Source: Orenia metallireducens | GTDB lineage: Bacteria; Bacillota; Halanaerobiia; Halobacteroidales; Halobacteroidaceae | Reading direction: 5' to 3' | NCBI RefSeq assembly: GCF_003001995.1 | Contig: NZ_PVNB01000007.1 | Coordinates: 98,219 to 162,218 of the forward strand | DNA: 64,000 nucleotides | Part shown: one piece after another, positions 26,887 to 37,065 of the stretch | How the letters are laid out: every line of letters begins with the position of its first letter | Numbering within the stretch: position 1 is the first letter of the stretch | The notes under the pieces: generated by a model | What the model was told of the DNA's origin: nothing | The model's database searches: none | Seen by the model: the letters and a program-made list of their open reading frames with translations, nothing else | Translations under genes and position numbers: made by a program

Positions 26887-27615
26887 TTATTTAATTAACT
26901 TAGCAGCTGCTTTATCTACTACAATAGTAACATCTGGATGTAATTGTAATAGAGAAGATGGAACCTCAGTAGTAATTTTACCATTGATAGTATTTTTAAT
27001 AGCCTCTGCCTTGTTCTCACCACTAGCCAATAATAATATCTTCTTAGAACCCATTATAGAGCTCATCCCCATTGAAACTGCTTGTTTGGGCACCTCTTCT
27101 TTAGAGTTAAAAAAGCGGCTATTAGCCTCAATTGTCTCTTCCGCCAAATCAACAATATGAGTTCCAGTTTTCAACTTATTGTCTGGCTCATTAAATCCAA
27201 TATGTCCATTAGTCCCTATTCCTAAGACCTGTAAATCAATCCCACCTGCCCTTTCAATCTTCTTATCATATTTTAGGCAAAACTCCTGTAATTTATCTTC
27301 AGCTTCTATTGGAATATTAATATGTTCTTCTTTAAAATTGACATGATTAAATAAATTATTAAACATATAAGATGTATAACTCTGTTGATGGTTGGCATCT
27401 AAACCTATATACTCATCCAAATTAAAACTAATGACCTCACTAAAATCAATCAAATCTCTTTTATAGAGTTGGACTAAATTTCTGTACATTCCTTCAGGAG
27501 TTGAACCTGTAGCAAGCCCCAATACTGAATTTGGCTTCAAAATAACCTGACTTGATACTATACTTGCAGCTTTAGTGCTTAACTCCTCATAACTCTCTAC
27601 AATATGAACTCTCAT
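26887..27615 (-). CDS. nagB: Glucosamine-6-phosphate deaminase
   Basis: A 242-residue NagB that turns glucosamine-6-phosphate into fructose-6-phosphate and ammonia. Seen are [13 protein letters not shown] near the N-terminus, FNLDEYIGL, and the active-site [13 protein letters not shown]. Length is typical of short NagB proteins. Last gene of the murQ-nagA-nagE-nagB unit; the ATG follows GAGGTGAGTTT. Confidence 0.94.
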   Translation of the reverse strand: MRVHIVESYEELSTKAASIVSSQVILKPNSVLGLATGSTPEGMYRNLVQLYKRDLIDFSEVISFNLDEYIGLDANHQQSYTSYMFNNLFNHVNFKEEHINIPIEAEDKLQEFCLKYDKKIERAGGIDLQVLGIGTNGHIGFNEPDNKLKTGTHIVDLAEETIEANSRFFNSKEEVPKQAVSMGMSSIMGSKKILLLASGENKAEAIKNTINGKITTEVPSSLLQLHPDVTIVVDKAAAKLIK

Positions 27616-27719
27616 AAACTCACCTCTTATTTAATCTTAATTTTGTGACCAAAAAACTTTAGCCACTCTATATGGCTGTTTATAAAAAACTTCTAATCAT
27701 AATTATAAATCTAAAATTA

Positions 27720-29111
27720 TTAGATTTTATTCAGCTCTTCATTAATCTTTATTGCAATAGCTTCTGCACGTGTTCCAACAATCACCTGTACTGCTTCATC
27801 ACTTACTTTAATAACCGCTGAAGCTCCTAAGCTTTTCAAAGCTGCTTCATTAATAGATTCAGCATCAGTAACAGTCAGCCTCAATCTGGTGATGCAAGAT
27901 TCCACACTTCTTAAGTTATCAGCTCCACCTAAACTCTCTATATAAGCTCTAGCATCAATCTTACTATTCTTATTAACTTTTCCTTGCTTACTTTTTTCTA
28001 TATCATCTTCTCTACCTGGAGTAGAAATATTAAATTTGCTAATCATGAATCTAAATAAGAAGTAATAAATCGCAAAAACAACTAATCCTAAAGGAATTAA
28101 TAAGAAGGGTTTAGTAGCTAAGCCATAATTCAAAATATAATCGATAGCCCCTGCCGAAAATCCAAAACCATGTTTAATCCCAAAGATGTATGTGAGTGAT
28201 AAGGATATTCCTGTCAATATAGAATGCATAACATATAAGATAGGAGCTAAGAACATAAAGCTAAATTCAAGGGGTTCAGTAATCCCAGTTAAAAAAGATG
28301 TAAAAGCAATACTGAATAAAGCACCTGAAACAGCCTTCTTATTTTCTGATTTAGCAGAATGATAGATAGCTAAAGCTGCTGCTGGTAATCCAAACATAAA
28401 GATAGGATAAAATCCAGCCATAAAGGTTCCAGCAGTTGGGTCACCTGCAAAGAATCTTGATAAATCTCCAGTAACAACTTTGCCAGCTTCCGTAGTATAA
28501 TCACCAAATACAAACCAAATAAAACTGTTTAAAACATGATGTAATCCAATTGGGATTAGTGCTCTATTTAAGATACCATAAACGAAGACTCCAAAGGCTC
28601 CTGCACCAATAATCCAATTTCCTATTGCTTCAATTACTGTCTGAATAGGAGGCCAAACATAGCCAAATACTCCTGCTAATAAAACACAAGCTGCTCCAGT
28701 AATAATTGGCACAAACCTTTTACCACTAAAAAAACCTAACCAATCAGGCAACTCTATATCATGATACCGATTATATAAAGCACCCGCAACAGCACCAGCT
28801 ATAATCCCAGCCAAAACGCCCATATTAATCTCACTATCTATCGATTGAGTACCCTTTGTCAATACAAAATAACCTACTACTCCAGCTAAGCCTGCAGCAC
28901 CTGAGCCATCAAAAGCAATTCCAACGGCAACACCAATTCCAAATAATAATGCCAAGTTTTCAAAAATAGCTCCACCTGCTGCTGCAATAAATGGAATATC
29001 CAATACATCTCCAGCGCCCAATCTTAATAAGAGTGCTGCTGCTGGCAAGACAGCAATTGGTAGCATTAATGCTTTCCCAATCTTTTGTACATTAGTAAGA
29101 ATTTTTTTCAT
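27720..29111 (-). CDS. nagE: PTS N-acetylglucosamine transporter, EIICB
   Basis: A 463-residue membrane permease with about ten hydrophobic segments forming the EIIC domain (GLHHVLNSFIWF, GITEPLEFSFMF), and a C-terminal EIIB domain with the phosphorylated C406 in ESCITRLRLTV. There is no fused EIIA, so a separate EIIA encoded elsewhere must donate phosphate. In the operon with nagB, nagA and murQ it should import and phosphorylate GlcNAc, and perhaps MurNAc. Confidence 0.88.
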   Translation of the reverse strand: MKKILTNVQKIGKALMLPIAVLPAAALLLRLGAGDVLDIPFIAAAGGAIFENLALLFGIGVAVGIAFDGSGAAGLAGVVGYFVLTKGTQSIDSEINMGVLAGIIAGAVAGALYNRYHDIELPDWLGFFSGKRFVPIITGAACVLLAGVFGYVWPPIQTVIEAIGNWIIGAGAFGVFVYGILNRALIPIGLHHVLNSFIWFVFGDYTTEAGKVVTGDLSRFFAGDPTAGTFMAGFYPIFMFGLPAAALAIYHSAKSENKKAVSGALFSIAFTSFLTGITEPLEFSFMFLAPILYVMHSILTGISLSLTYIFGIKHGFGFSAGAIDYILNYGLATKPFLLIPLGLVVFAIYYFLFRFMISKFNISTPGREDDIEKSKQGKVNKNSKIDARAYIESLGGADNLRSVESCITRLRLTVTDAESINEAALKSLGASAVIKVSDEAVQVIVGTRAEAIAIKINEELNKI

Positions 29112-29465
29112 AATTATACACTTCCTTTTGTAGAATTGATTTTATTACCTAGCAAATCCTTATCCATTGCTCCATTATCCTTGCCGCTTGTTTATCTTAT
29201 TATCTTGTGGCACTTTGATGATTATTTAAAAGCTAATAATTTACCTATCTAACAACTATCACCTCCATTACTTAATCTTTAACCACTTACTAATTATCTT
29301 AGCCCTTATTTATCTTATTAATTGTTGCTATATTGGTTATTACTAGTATAATGATTAAAGGTTTTAGATAATTCAAATCTATTTTAATTAACTTATCACC
29401 AATTTTCACTTTACCTTATTTTTATATAAAAGATTCATATATCTTACATATAATCTAATTCACCT
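29112..29465. other. Spacer between nagA and nagE
   Basis: A 354-bp AT-rich spacer. It has a good unattached ribosome-binding-like GGAGGTGATAG (about 29255-29266, minus strand) followed only by very short frames. No gene, clear promoter or terminator is seen. Confidence 0.45.
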
Positions 29466-30608
29466 TTATAACTTTCTATAAAGAATCTCTCCTTCTACTA
29501 TAGTAAGAGAAATATTAACTTCTTTATCAAACACTACAACATCAGCATCTTTTCCTTTCTTGATACTTCCCTTATACTTATCAATTCCTATTAATTTAGC
29601 TTGATTTAGAGTGACCATTTTAATAGCATCAATTAGACTTAGTTCTGTGTGCTCTATTATATTTTTTAATGCTTGGTTTAAAGTCAGTACACTACCGGCT
29701 AATGTATTATCTGTTAATCTAGCTGAGCCATCTTTAACTCTTACTTGTTGTCCTCCAAGATCATATACTCCATCCCGCATACAAGCAGCTCTCATTGAAT
29801 CACTAATTAAGACAACTCTATCTTCACCTTTAATATCAACTAGCATCTGAAAGATACCTGGATGGACATGAATTTTATCAGCTATTAATTCACAAGTGAT
29901 ATTACTAGCAAATACACTTCCTACTACCCCTGGTTCTCTATGATGTAAAGGAGTCATAGCATTAAATATATGGGTAGCATGACTTATCCCTCTCTTAATA
30001 GCCTCCATTGCTTCTTCGTAAGTAGCATTAGAATGACCCATAGATAATACTATATCATGTTCTTTCATCTTACTTATAAAACCATAACCTTGATCTACCT
30101 CTGGTGCCAAAGTAATAATTTTAATAATATCTAAATAATCTTTTATAAACTCATAACTAGGCTTTTGAATATACTTAGCATCTTGAGCTCCCTTGTATTT
30201 TTTATTAATAAAAGGTCCTTCTAGATGAGCTCCTAATATCTTTGCTCCCTGTAAATTACTATCCATAGAGTCTCTGATTATATTAAGAGCTTGATAGATA
30301 TTCTCTTTATCCATAGTCATAGTTGTTGGTAAGAAAGCTGTAACCCCTGTCTCTAATATTATAGAACTTATATCAGTTAGAGCTTCTATACTAGCATCCA
30401 TTGTATCTCTACCACCTGCTCCATGAATATGCAAGTCAATAAAACCAGGGGCCACATACCGTCCACCTACATCTATTAGATCAAGATTTAAATCTTCTTT
30501 TAATTGCTCTTTATCGATTATATCAATTATCTTATTATCAAATACTATTGCTTGATCTTCCATTATCGACTCTTCCATAATTATCTTTCCATTAATTATA
30601 GCCTTCAT
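29466..30608 (-). CDS. nagA: N-acetylglucosamine-6-phosphate deacetylase
   Basis: A 380-residue amidohydrolase giving glucosamine-6-phosphate and acetate. The metal and active-site residues are in GFIDLHIHGAGG, GAHLEGPFIN, SMGHSNAT, HIFNAMTPLHHREPG and LISDSMRAA. Length is standard. It is located between murQ and nagE in the same unit and passes its product to NagB. Confidence 0.93.
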   Translation of the reverse strand: MKAIINGKIIMEESIMEDQAIVFDNKIIDIIDKEQLKEDLNLDLIDVGGRYVAPGFIDLHIHGAGGRDTMDASIEALTDISSIILETGVTAFLPTTMTMDKENIYQALNIIRDSMDSNLQGAKILGAHLEGPFINKKYKGAQDAKYIQKPSYEFIKDYLDIIKIITLAPEVDQGYGFISKMKEHDIVLSMGHSNATYEEAMEAIKRGISHATHIFNAMTPLHHREPGVVGSVFASNITCELIADKIHVHPGIFQMLVDIKGEDRVVLISDSMRAACMRDGVYDLGGQQVRVKDGSARLTDNTLAGSVLTLNQALKNIIEHTELSLIDAIKMVTLNQAKLIGIDKYKGSIKKGKDADVVVFDKEVNISLTIVEGEILYRKL

Positions 30609-30670
30609 GTTATATCCCCCATCCTAATCGGCAATAACTATCACCTCTTTTAAGAATTAGCCTCCATCTT

Positions 30671-31564
30671 TCATTCCAAGATATTTTGCTGATTTATAAT
30701 TCCCTCGTTACTGGTTAAAATCTTCTTAGCCTCTACTAAATTTACACCTTTTTTTATCATTATTATTGCTAATCTACCATTATAATTGCATTGCTTTAAT
30801 ACTTCTTCTACTATACTTGCTTCTACCTCAGTAGCTATCTGAACAATTGTTGCTATTCTCTTTTCTAACTTTTTATTAATTGGTTTTACATCAATCATTA
30901 AATTACTATAAACCTTACCCAATTTAACCATAGAAGCTGTACTTAACATATTTAAAACCATTTTTTGAGCCGTTCCAGCTTTCATTCTAGTCGATCCCAT
31001 AATGACCTCAGGTCCAACATTAACAGCAATACAGATATCTGCTATATCCTGTAATTTACCATTTTTATTACAGATAATACTTATAGTTCTAGCTCCTAAG
31101 TCCTTAGCATATTCTACAGCCTTTACTACATAAGGTGTATTACCACTAGCTGAAATCCCAACAATAATATCCTTCTTAGTAAGATCTATATTATCTAAAT
31201 CTTTAATTGCTAAATCTTCATCATCTTCGGTCTCTTCAAAGGGCATACTCAAAGCCACCTTTCCCCCTGAAATAATACCTTGCACTATACCATTATCTAT
31301 ACCAAAAGTGGATGGACACTCTACAGCATCTAACACTCCTAATCGACCACTTGTTCCACTCCCAATATAAATTAACCTACCACCTTCATTAAGCTGTTTT
31401 ACTATACAATCTACCGCTTTAGCAATATTACCTTTTTCTCTCTCAACAGCAACTGCCACTTTTTTGTCCTCATCATTTATTTTCTCAATTATCTCTATTG
31501 TTGTTAAAGTATCAATATCTACTGTATTTTGATTTCTTCCTTCAGTGATTATTTTACTTTCCAT
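30671..31564 (-). CDS. murQ: N-acetylmuramic acid 6-phosphate etherase
   Basis: A 297-residue SIS-fold enzyme that splits the lactyl ether of MurNAc-6-phosphate to give GlcNAc-6-phosphate for NagA. Conserved IYIGSGTSGRLGVLDAVECP and the catalytic region ITEGRNQNT at the N-terminus are present. First gene of the amino-sugar operon; ATG after GAGGGGGAAGTATAA. Its presence shows the operon serves peptidoglycan recycling. Confidence 0.94.
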   Translation of the reverse strand: MESKIITEGRNQNTVDIDTLTTIEIIEKINDEDKKVAVAVEREKGNIAKAVDCIVKQLNEGGRLIYIGSGTSGRLGVLDAVECPSTFGIDNGIVQGIISGGKVALSMPFEETEDDEDLAIKDLDNIDLTKKDIIVGISASGNTPYVVKAVEYAKDLGARTISIICNKNGKLQDIADICIAVNVGPEVIMGSTRMKAGTAQKMVLNMLSTASMVKLGKVYSNLMIDVKPINKKLEKRIATIVQIATEVEASIVEEVLKQCNYNGRLAIIMIKKGVNLVEAKKILTSNEGIINQQNILE

Positions 31565-31620
31565 TTATACTTCCCCCTCTTTATAAGATAATTTTTAAGA
31601 AAATTATCTTATATATGATA

Positions 31621-31637
31621 TAATGTATATACCAATT
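31621..31637 (-). promoter_or_regulatory. NagR-type operator 1 near murQ
   Basis: TAATGTATATACCAATT, identical to the element at 31972-31988 and one base family with 32884-32900. TGGTATATAC resembles the half-symmetric sites of GntR/HutC-type NagR/DasR regulators. Confidence 0.6.
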
Positions 31638-31779
31638 CGCTCATAAGATATTATCTATACATTTAATTATATAACTACTATTTTATACAATTATAGATTT
31701 TTGACTCTATAATTTAAATATAGGTTCATGAATCTAGAATAAAATTTAACCATGATGTTATCGAAAGAAAAAGTGATAT

Positions 31780-31866
31780 TTAGGAGGTAGGTGGGTAGGG
31801 GGTTAGGAAAATTCAACTACCTAACCATCCAACCTCTAACTATCTAATAAAAAACTGTCGCACTAT
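31780..31866. repeat. Palindromic repeat with GTCGCA end, inverted copy
   Basis: An imperfect hairpin (TAGGAGGTAGGTGGG arm against CCATCCAACCTCTAA arm) bordered on the right by AAACTGTCGCACTAT (31852-31866), which is the reverse complement of the left end of the elements at 35006 and 51057. The other end is degenerate. Confidence 0.5.
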
Positions 31867-31971
31867 CCCCATTAAGTTTCATCTTGAATTCACATACCTA
31901 TAAATTCTTTAAAAAACAGAGTATTACAATATCTAATTTCTATCTATTATTATCATGAATCACATATGTCA

Positions 31972-32028
31972 TAATGTATATACCAATTTTATTAATTTCA
32001 TTATATAAGTCGATTAGCACTTTGTCAA
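31972..32028 (-). promoter_or_regulatory. Promoter and NagR-type operator 2 of murQ-nagA-nagE-nagB
   Basis: On the minus strand TTGACA (32023-32028), 17-bp spacer, TATAAT (32000-32005). The operator TAATGTATATACCAATT (31972-31988) lies just downstream of the -10 box, fitting repression of initiation. Confidence 0.75.
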
Positions 32029-32077
32029 GACAAGTAGGAGAAAAAATCTAATTATTAACTTATACCCTTTTACTATA

Positions 32078-32812
32078 CTAATAATTAAGGATTACTTCAT
32101 GTTTATATTTATCACTTCTATAAACTGCCTTAGTATACTCAATTACTCTACCATTTTTTAAATATGTTGTTCGTCTAAATAATAAAGCTAGTGCAGATTC
32201 TTCTACTGTTAATAAATCACTCTCATATTCATTTAAAATTCTAGGTTCTATAGTCTGCTTAGCATAATCTAAATAATAACCATATTTATTCTCCAATAAA
32301 CTGTAAAAGGAATTATTTTCAAGCATCTCTTGGCTCATATCTGGACATAAATCATAAGGAATCCAAACAGTTTCTATAGCAAAAGGTTCATCTTCTACAA
32401 TTCTTAATCTCTTTATTTCTATTACCTGATTTTTTTCCATCTTCAAATGATTTTTAACTTTCTTCGTTGCTTCTTTTAACTCAAAATGTAGAATTTTCGT
32501 TTCTGTTTCTAGTCCTTTTTCTTCCATAACTTTAGTAAAGCCTTTAAGTTTAGATAGTTGATATTTTAATTTAGATTCAGTATCTGTAACAAAAGTACCT
32601 CTCCCTTGTTCTCTATATACCAAACCTTCATTGACCAAGTCCATAATTGCTTTTCTTACAGTCATCCTACTTATACTATGCATTTCAGATAACTCTCTCT
32701 CGGTAGGAATAGGGTCTCCTGGTTCTAATATATTATTTTCTATCATATCTTCTAAAATCTCTTTTAATTGATAGTACAATGGTAATGGACTATCCTTTGA
32801 TATTCTCTTCAT
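32078..32812 (-). CDS. GntR/HutC-family regulator, NagR/YvoA-like
   Basis: A 244-residue regulator. Residues 1-75 are the GntR winged helix (EPGDPIPTERELSEMHSISR, TVRKAIMDLVNEGLVYREQG); residues about 95-240 are the UTRA effector domain (EPFAIETVWIP, ALALLFRRTTY). Proteins of this type bind phosphorylated amino sugars. It lies upstream of the nag operon, and its own promoter and the operon promoter carry the same operator, supporting control of amino-sugar use and itself. Confidence 0.9.
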   Translation of the reverse strand: MKRISKDSPLPLYYQLKEILEDMIENNILEPGDPIPTERELSEMHSISRMTVRKAIMDLVNEGLVYREQGRGTFVTDTESKLKYQLSKLKGFTKVMEEKGLETETKILHFELKEATKKVKNHLKMEKNQVIEIKRLRIVEDEPFAIETVWIPYDLCPDMSQEMLENNSFYSLLENKYGYYLDYAKQTIEPRILNEYESDLLTVEESALALLFRRTTYLKNGRVIEYTKAVYRSDKYKHEVILNY

Positions 32813-32883
32813 ATTAACTCTCCTTATCTATAAAATAAGCAAAATAGTATTATATTATAGTGACTTATATCATCAATATGTTA

Positions 32884-32929
32884 TATTGTATATACCAATA
32901 TTATATACACGATAATATCTTTTTGTCAA
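32884..32929 (-). promoter_or_regulatory. Promoter and NagR-type operator of the GntR gene
   Basis: On the minus strand TTGACA (32924-32929), 18-bp spacer, TATAAT (32900-32905), directly followed by the operator TATTGTATATACCAATA (32884-32900). Confidence 0.72.
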
Positions 32930-32942
32930 GATAGATTTATAG

Positions 32943-32975
32943 AAAAAAGCCCAACTTATTAAGTTGAGCTTTTTT
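32943..32975 (-). terminator. Terminator after cstA
   Basis: AAAAAAGCCCAACTT / AAGTTGAGCTTTTTT stem with a three-base loop and a U-tract on the minus strand, eight bases below the cstA stop. Confidence 0.85.
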
Positions 32976-32983
32976 CTATTCAA

Positions 32984-34651
32984 TTATGATTGTAATTCTA
33001 CTTCAAGACTTTCACCTTTCCCATCAGTTACAATCTTTCTAGCCTCATCTGCCACCACAACCGCCAATACTATCAACACAATTGCAGTACCTCCTAATAT
33101 ATAATCAGGATTAGGTTTAACTAAGAAGTTATAACCTTGATATAATAAAGAGGCTATCGTTGTAACAACCATAAAGATGGCTGGATATAGAGTATATTTG
33201 GTAGGCTTTTTAACTCCGACCAAATAAGCTGTAATTACTAACAATGATAATGCTCCAATCAATTGGTTTGCTGCTCCAAAGATTGGCCAAATAATATTAT
33301 AGGTTCCAGTATAGCCTACAAAAAAGGCAGGGATAGCAATAAAGATAGAACCAGCAAACTTATTCTTTAAAAGAGGAACTTTAGGTCCAACAAGTTCGGC
33401 ACTAATCATCCTACCCAATCTAATACAGGTATCTAAAGTAGTCATCACAAAGGTCTTTAGCATAGTAATTCCAAAAAGCATTCCAAAGGTTCCAATAAAG
33501 GGCTCTACAAGGCGTCCATATCCTAAACCAAAGGCTTTGATAGGTCCACCACTATTTAACACAGTCAAAAAGCCAAACTTCTCCATCCCAACAGGTGCAT
33601 CCCAGAACAGACCAGCACTTACTGCTAATAAGGCAATAACTGCTAACAATCCCTCTGTCAACATAGTTCCATAACCAATTAAACGACCATCAGACTCCTT
33701 GGCTAACTGCTTGGAGGTGGTTCCACTGGCAATTATAGAATGGAATCCTGAAATTGCCCCACAGGCTACCACAATACAGATTGTTGGCCAGATTGGTCCA
33801 CTTGCTGAATTAAGGGAAGTAAGGGCTGGTGCATTAACTGTAGGATGGGTAACGAAAATCCCCATAAAACCTAGAGCCATTCCAATAACTAAAATCCAAT
33901 TAGAGATATAATCTCTAGGCTGTAACAACATCCAGACTGGAAGTACTGATGCTATTAATCCATACCCCATCAATAAGACAAACCAGATTCCAAAGTTTGC
34001 TTGGCTAGGGAAGGGTAAAGAGATTGGAAATTCATACCCCAACCAGATTAAGCAGAATAACCCCGCTAAAGCAATCACAGTACCCAAGATAGTTGAAAAA
34101 TCCAACTTATAAATCATAAAACCAAAAAGCATTGCTATAGGAATAATTCCAAAAGTTGGAATAACAACACTAGGAGTTGAAGCAAGAGTTTTTGCCGCTA
34201 CAAAACCAAAGACCCCTACAACTAAAATTATAGTAAGTAAAACAAATACAGAGAATAAATTTCTAGCTCTCCTGCCGATAGCCTCTTGTGCTATCTCTGG
34301 TAAAGAATCACCCTTGAATCGAACCGAGAGCATCAATGATAGATAATCATGTACCCCTCCAATAAATACAGTCCCAAATAAAATCCACAGTAAGGTTCCT
34401 CCCCAGCCAAAGGCTGCAAAAGCTGCAATCGGTCCTAGAATTGGTCCTGCTCCTGCAACAGAAGAAAAATGATGTCCAAACAACATGACTGGCTTAGAGG
34501 GATAATAGTCCATCCCATCATTAAATTCGACTGCTGGAGTTGGTTGTTGATCATTGGGTTGAATCAGTCTCTTCTCTAACTTCTTACCATACCACCTATA
34601 AGCCAAGATAAACCATAAAATTGAAAAAATAAGTACTACTACTGAATTCAT
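32984..34651 (-). CDS. cstA: Carbon starvation protein CstA family transporter
   Basis: A protein of about 555 residues with about 14-16 membrane segments. CstA-specific stretches are KPVMLFGHHFSSVAGAGPI, GGVHDYLSLMLSVR and SGFHSIIASGTTSKQLA. The family transports pyruvate or peptides and is induced by carbon starvation. A GTG five codons upstream lies inside the ribosome binding site (AGGAGG at 34658-34663), so the ATG at 34649-34651, six bases from it, is taken as start. Monocistronic. Confidence 0.9.
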   Translation of the reverse strand: MNSVVVLIFSILWFILAYRWYGKKLEKRLIQPNDQQPTPAVEFNDGMDYYPSKPVMLFGHHFSSVAGAGPILGPIAAFAAFGWGGTLLWILFGTVFIGGVHDYLSLMLSVRFKGDSLPEIAQEAIGRRARNLFSVFVLLTIILVVGVFGFVAAKTLASTPSVVIPTFGIIPIAMLFGFMIYKLDFSTILGTVIALAGLFCLIWLGYEFPISLPFPSQANFGIWFVLLMGYGLIASVLPVWMLLQPRDYISNWILVIGMALGFMGIFVTHPTVNAPALTSLNSASGPIWPTICIVVACGAISGFHSIIASGTTSKQLAKESDGRLIGYGTMLTEGLLAVIALLAVSAGLFWDAPVGMEKFGFLTVLNSGGPIKAFGLGYGRLVEPFIGTFGMLFGITMLKTFVMTTLDTCIRLGRMISAELVGPKVPLLKNKFAGSIFIAIPAFFVGYTGTYNIIWPIFGAANQLIGALSLLVITAYLVGVKKPTKYTLYPAIFMVVTTIASLLYQGYNFLVKPNPDYILGGTAIVLIVLAVVVADEARKIVTDGKGESLEVELQS

Positions 34652-35005
34652 ATACATCCTCCTCACTACTAACTTCTCTTTTGTTTTTGATTAAAGCACT
34701 ACTCTTCTTCTACTCTCTAATATTATATTACTCTCAAAAGTACTTTAATCAGTCTATACTAAAAAGAAAAAAGATTTCCTTTTAGAATCGAAGATCAACC
34801 ATTATCATATCCACTATTTACTTTATATTTTATTAATTTTCAATTATTCCTTATTATAGTTAGAAATTATATAATATAACCCATCTTATGTCAAACTCTT
34901 TTAAGCAAAGCAATTAATTCTATTTTATATATGCTAATATCATCTTCTTAAAATAGAGTATTGTGTTAGTTAAAATTTTAATATGAAAAGTTCCTTTTTA
35001 TGGGT

Positions 35006-35145
35006 ATATTGCGACAGTTTCATATCAGTGTACAGTTAACAGTTGACGGTTGACAGTTAAGTTCAAACCCTTCAAAGCAATAGTTTTAGTTCTTAACTGT
35101 AAACTGTTCACTGTCAACTGTCAACTCAAAAAAGTGTCGCATTAT
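35006..35145. repeat. MITE-like element with GCGACA terminal inverted repeats
   Basis: The ends ATATTGCGACAGTTT (35006-35020) and AAAGTGTCGCATTAT (35131-35145) form an imperfect inverted repeat. Inside is a long hairpin of the TTGACAGT family (35030-35070 against 35090-35127). The same terminal sequence surrounds a different hairpin at 51057-51242. Confidence 0.6.
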
Positions 35146-35193
35146 CTCTATATTGTATAAGTTTTTCTTAACATAATAGGTAATAAAAATAAA

Positions 35194-35229
35194 AAACACT
35201 CTACTCACCTTATCGGCTTTCGAGTGTCT
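35194..35229 (-). terminator. Probable terminator after speB
   Basis: ACACTC/GAGTGT stem with a long loop, followed on the minus strand by TTTTTTATTTTTATTACC. The stem is short, so strength is uncertain. Confidence 0.5.
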
Positions 35230-35275
35230 TTATTCATAGTTTATGAAGTTTTTACTGTCCTCATCCATCCTTTTA

Positions 35276-36130
35276 TCACGCTACCATACTCAGAATTAAT
35301 TCTCGTAAGACCTTACAAGCTACTGCTGTAGATACACCACTATGATCATAATGAGGGGATAACTCCACTAGATCAGCAGCAACTATATTTAACTTAGTAA
35401 ACTCTTTAATAGCATCCATCAACTCCTTGAAAGTAATACCACCAGCTTCAGGGGTTCCTGTGCCTGGGAAGATAGATGGATCTAAGATATCAAGATCAAT
35501 TGTGATATAGACTGGTCTATCACCAATCTCTGCAACTGCTTTGTCTAATCCTTGACAGTCAAACTTTCTTAAGCTAGTATGGGATTTTGCCCATTCAAAC
35601 TCTTCCTTCAATCCAGAGCGGATACCAAATTGGTAGATTCTATTATCACCTAAGAACTCCCAAGCCCCTCTAATCACTGTAGCATGGGATAGCTTATCTC
35701 CCATAAATTCCTCTCTTAAATCTGTATGGGCATCAAAATGTAATAATATCATATCATTATAATTCTGATAAACAGCCTTAATAGCTGCTAAGCTAACAAG
35801 ATGCTCACCACCAATCATCATCGGTTTCTTACCATCTTTAATTACTTCATTGCTATACTCTTCGATGATATTTAAAACTTTTTGAGTATTTCCTACAGGA
35901 AATTCTAAATCTCCAGCATCACAGATATTATAGTCCTCTAAATCCCGATCTAAATAAGGGCTATAAGTCTCTAAACCGTAAGAATCAACCCTCATTGCTT
36001 GAGAAGCAAACCTTGTACCTGGTCTAAAGGATGTAGTCCCATCAAAAGGGCTACCAAACACTACAATATCAGCATCTTCATAAGATTTATCTAACCCAAT
36101 AAAAGTAGTCAATAATTCAGGTTTAGTCAT
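35276..36130 (-). CDS. speB: Agmatinase
   Basis: A 284-residue ureohydrolase converting agmatine to putrescine and urea. Mn ligands are in GGEHLVS, LLHFDAHTDLR and ITIDLDILDPS, and the PGTGTPEAGG loop is present. It overlaps speE by 8 nt and closes the polyamine set. Length is typical of bacterial agmatinases. Confidence 0.94.
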   Translation of the reverse strand: MTKPELLTTFIGLDKSYEDADIVVFGSPFDGTTSFRPGTRFASQAMRVDSYGLETYSPYLDRDLEDYNICDAGDLEFPVGNTQKVLNIIEEYSNEVIKDGKKPMMIGGEHLVSLAAIKAVYQNYNDMILLHFDAHTDLREEFMGDKLSHATVIRGAWEFLGDNRIYQFGIRSGLKEEFEWAKSHTSLRKFDCQGLDKAVAEIGDRPVYITIDLDILDPSIFPGTGTPEAGGITFKELMDAIKEFTKLNIVAADLVELSPHYDHSGVSTAVACKVLRELILSMVA

Positions 36131-36971
36131 TCTGTATCATCTCTTTTACATAGTTTGGTAATGCAAAAGCTCCTAGATGAATATCTGTATTATAATATTT
36201 AGTCTTTAAACCTAAAGAGTTCCATCTCTTAGCATCAAAATCTTTAATTGGATGTAGCTCTTTTGAAGCAAAACCAAATAACCAATGACCTGATGGATAT
36301 GTTGGCATATGATATTGGTAGACTTCAGAGATAGGGAAGATACTCTTAATCTTCTTATTAGCTCTAACCAACTCCTTAGCATTCTGGTCATAATAAGGGC
36401 TTTCATTTTGATTGACCAAAATCCCCTTATCAGTCAAGACATTATAACAATTTTGATAGAATTCAGTTGTAAACAGACCTTCCCCTGGACCAATTGGGTC
36501 TGTTGAATCTACTATAATCAAATCATATACCCTCTCTTTACCCTCAACAAACTTAACCCCATCTTCAAAATAGAGATTTACCCTCTCATCATCTAATTTA
36601 GAAGCTGTAAATTGTAGGTGTTCTATCGCAGACTTAACTACTAGCTCATCGATCTCAACCATATCGATCTGCTCTACCGATGAATATCTGCTTATCTCTC
36701 TAACAGTTCCTCCATCTCCACCACCAATGACCAAGACCTTCTTGATGTTTGGATTTGTTGCCATAGCAACATGGGTGATCATATCATGGTAGATAAACTC
36801 ATCTTTTTCATTTACCATCATCAATCCATCAAGTGTTAATACTCTACCGAACTCATAACTTTCAAAGACATCGATTCTTTGAAAATCACTCTGCCCAGTA
36901 TAGAGATACTCCTTTACCTTTATCCCAAATCTAACATTCTCAGTATGCTCTTCTGTATACCATAACTCCAT
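36123..36971 (-). CDS. speE: Spermidine synthase
   Basis: A protein of about 282 residues that transfers aminopropyl from decarboxylated SAM to putrescine. Motifs VLVIGGGDGGTVREI, MVEIDELVV and LIIVDSTDPIGPGEGLF are present. An in-frame ATG 48 nt upstream exists, but the ATG at 36969-36971 follows GGAGGTAAGGCA and gives the standard MELWYTEEH start. Confidence 0.94.
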   Translation of the reverse strand: MELWYTEEHTENVRFGIKVKEYLYTGQSDFQRIDVFESYEFGRVLTLDGLMMVNEKDEFIYHDMITHVAMATNPNIKKVLVIGGGDGGTVREISRYSSVEQIDMVEIDELVVKSAIEHLQFTASKLDDERVNLYFEDGVKFVEGKERVYDLIIVDSTDPIGPGEGLFTTEFYQNCYNVLTDKGILVNQNESPYYDQNAKELVRANKKIKSIFPISEVYQYHMPTYPSGHWLFGFASKELHPIKDFDAKRWNSLGLKTKYYNTDIHLGAFALPNYVKEMIQND

Positions 36972-37065
36972 TGCCTTACCTCCACATTTATCAACTTTAT
37001 TTTTGACACTGGCTTTCATAACTCTTTATTCTTACTCTTTACTCTTCACTGATTACTCATTACTG

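Larger units (their letters stand above)
31565..32077. other. Leader and promoter region of the amino-sugar operon
   Basis: A 513-bp spacer with two TAATGTATATACCAATT elements (31621-31637 and 31972-31988), a consensus promoter (32000-32028) about 430 bp above murQ, and a palindromic repeat (about 31780-31866) in the transcribed leader. Confidence 0.65.
34667..35275. other. Spacer between cstA and speB with a palindromic element
   Basis: A 609-bp AT-rich spacer with a repeat element (35006-35145) and the speB terminator (about 35194-35229). No coding region and no clear cstA promoter were seen. Confidence 0.55.
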
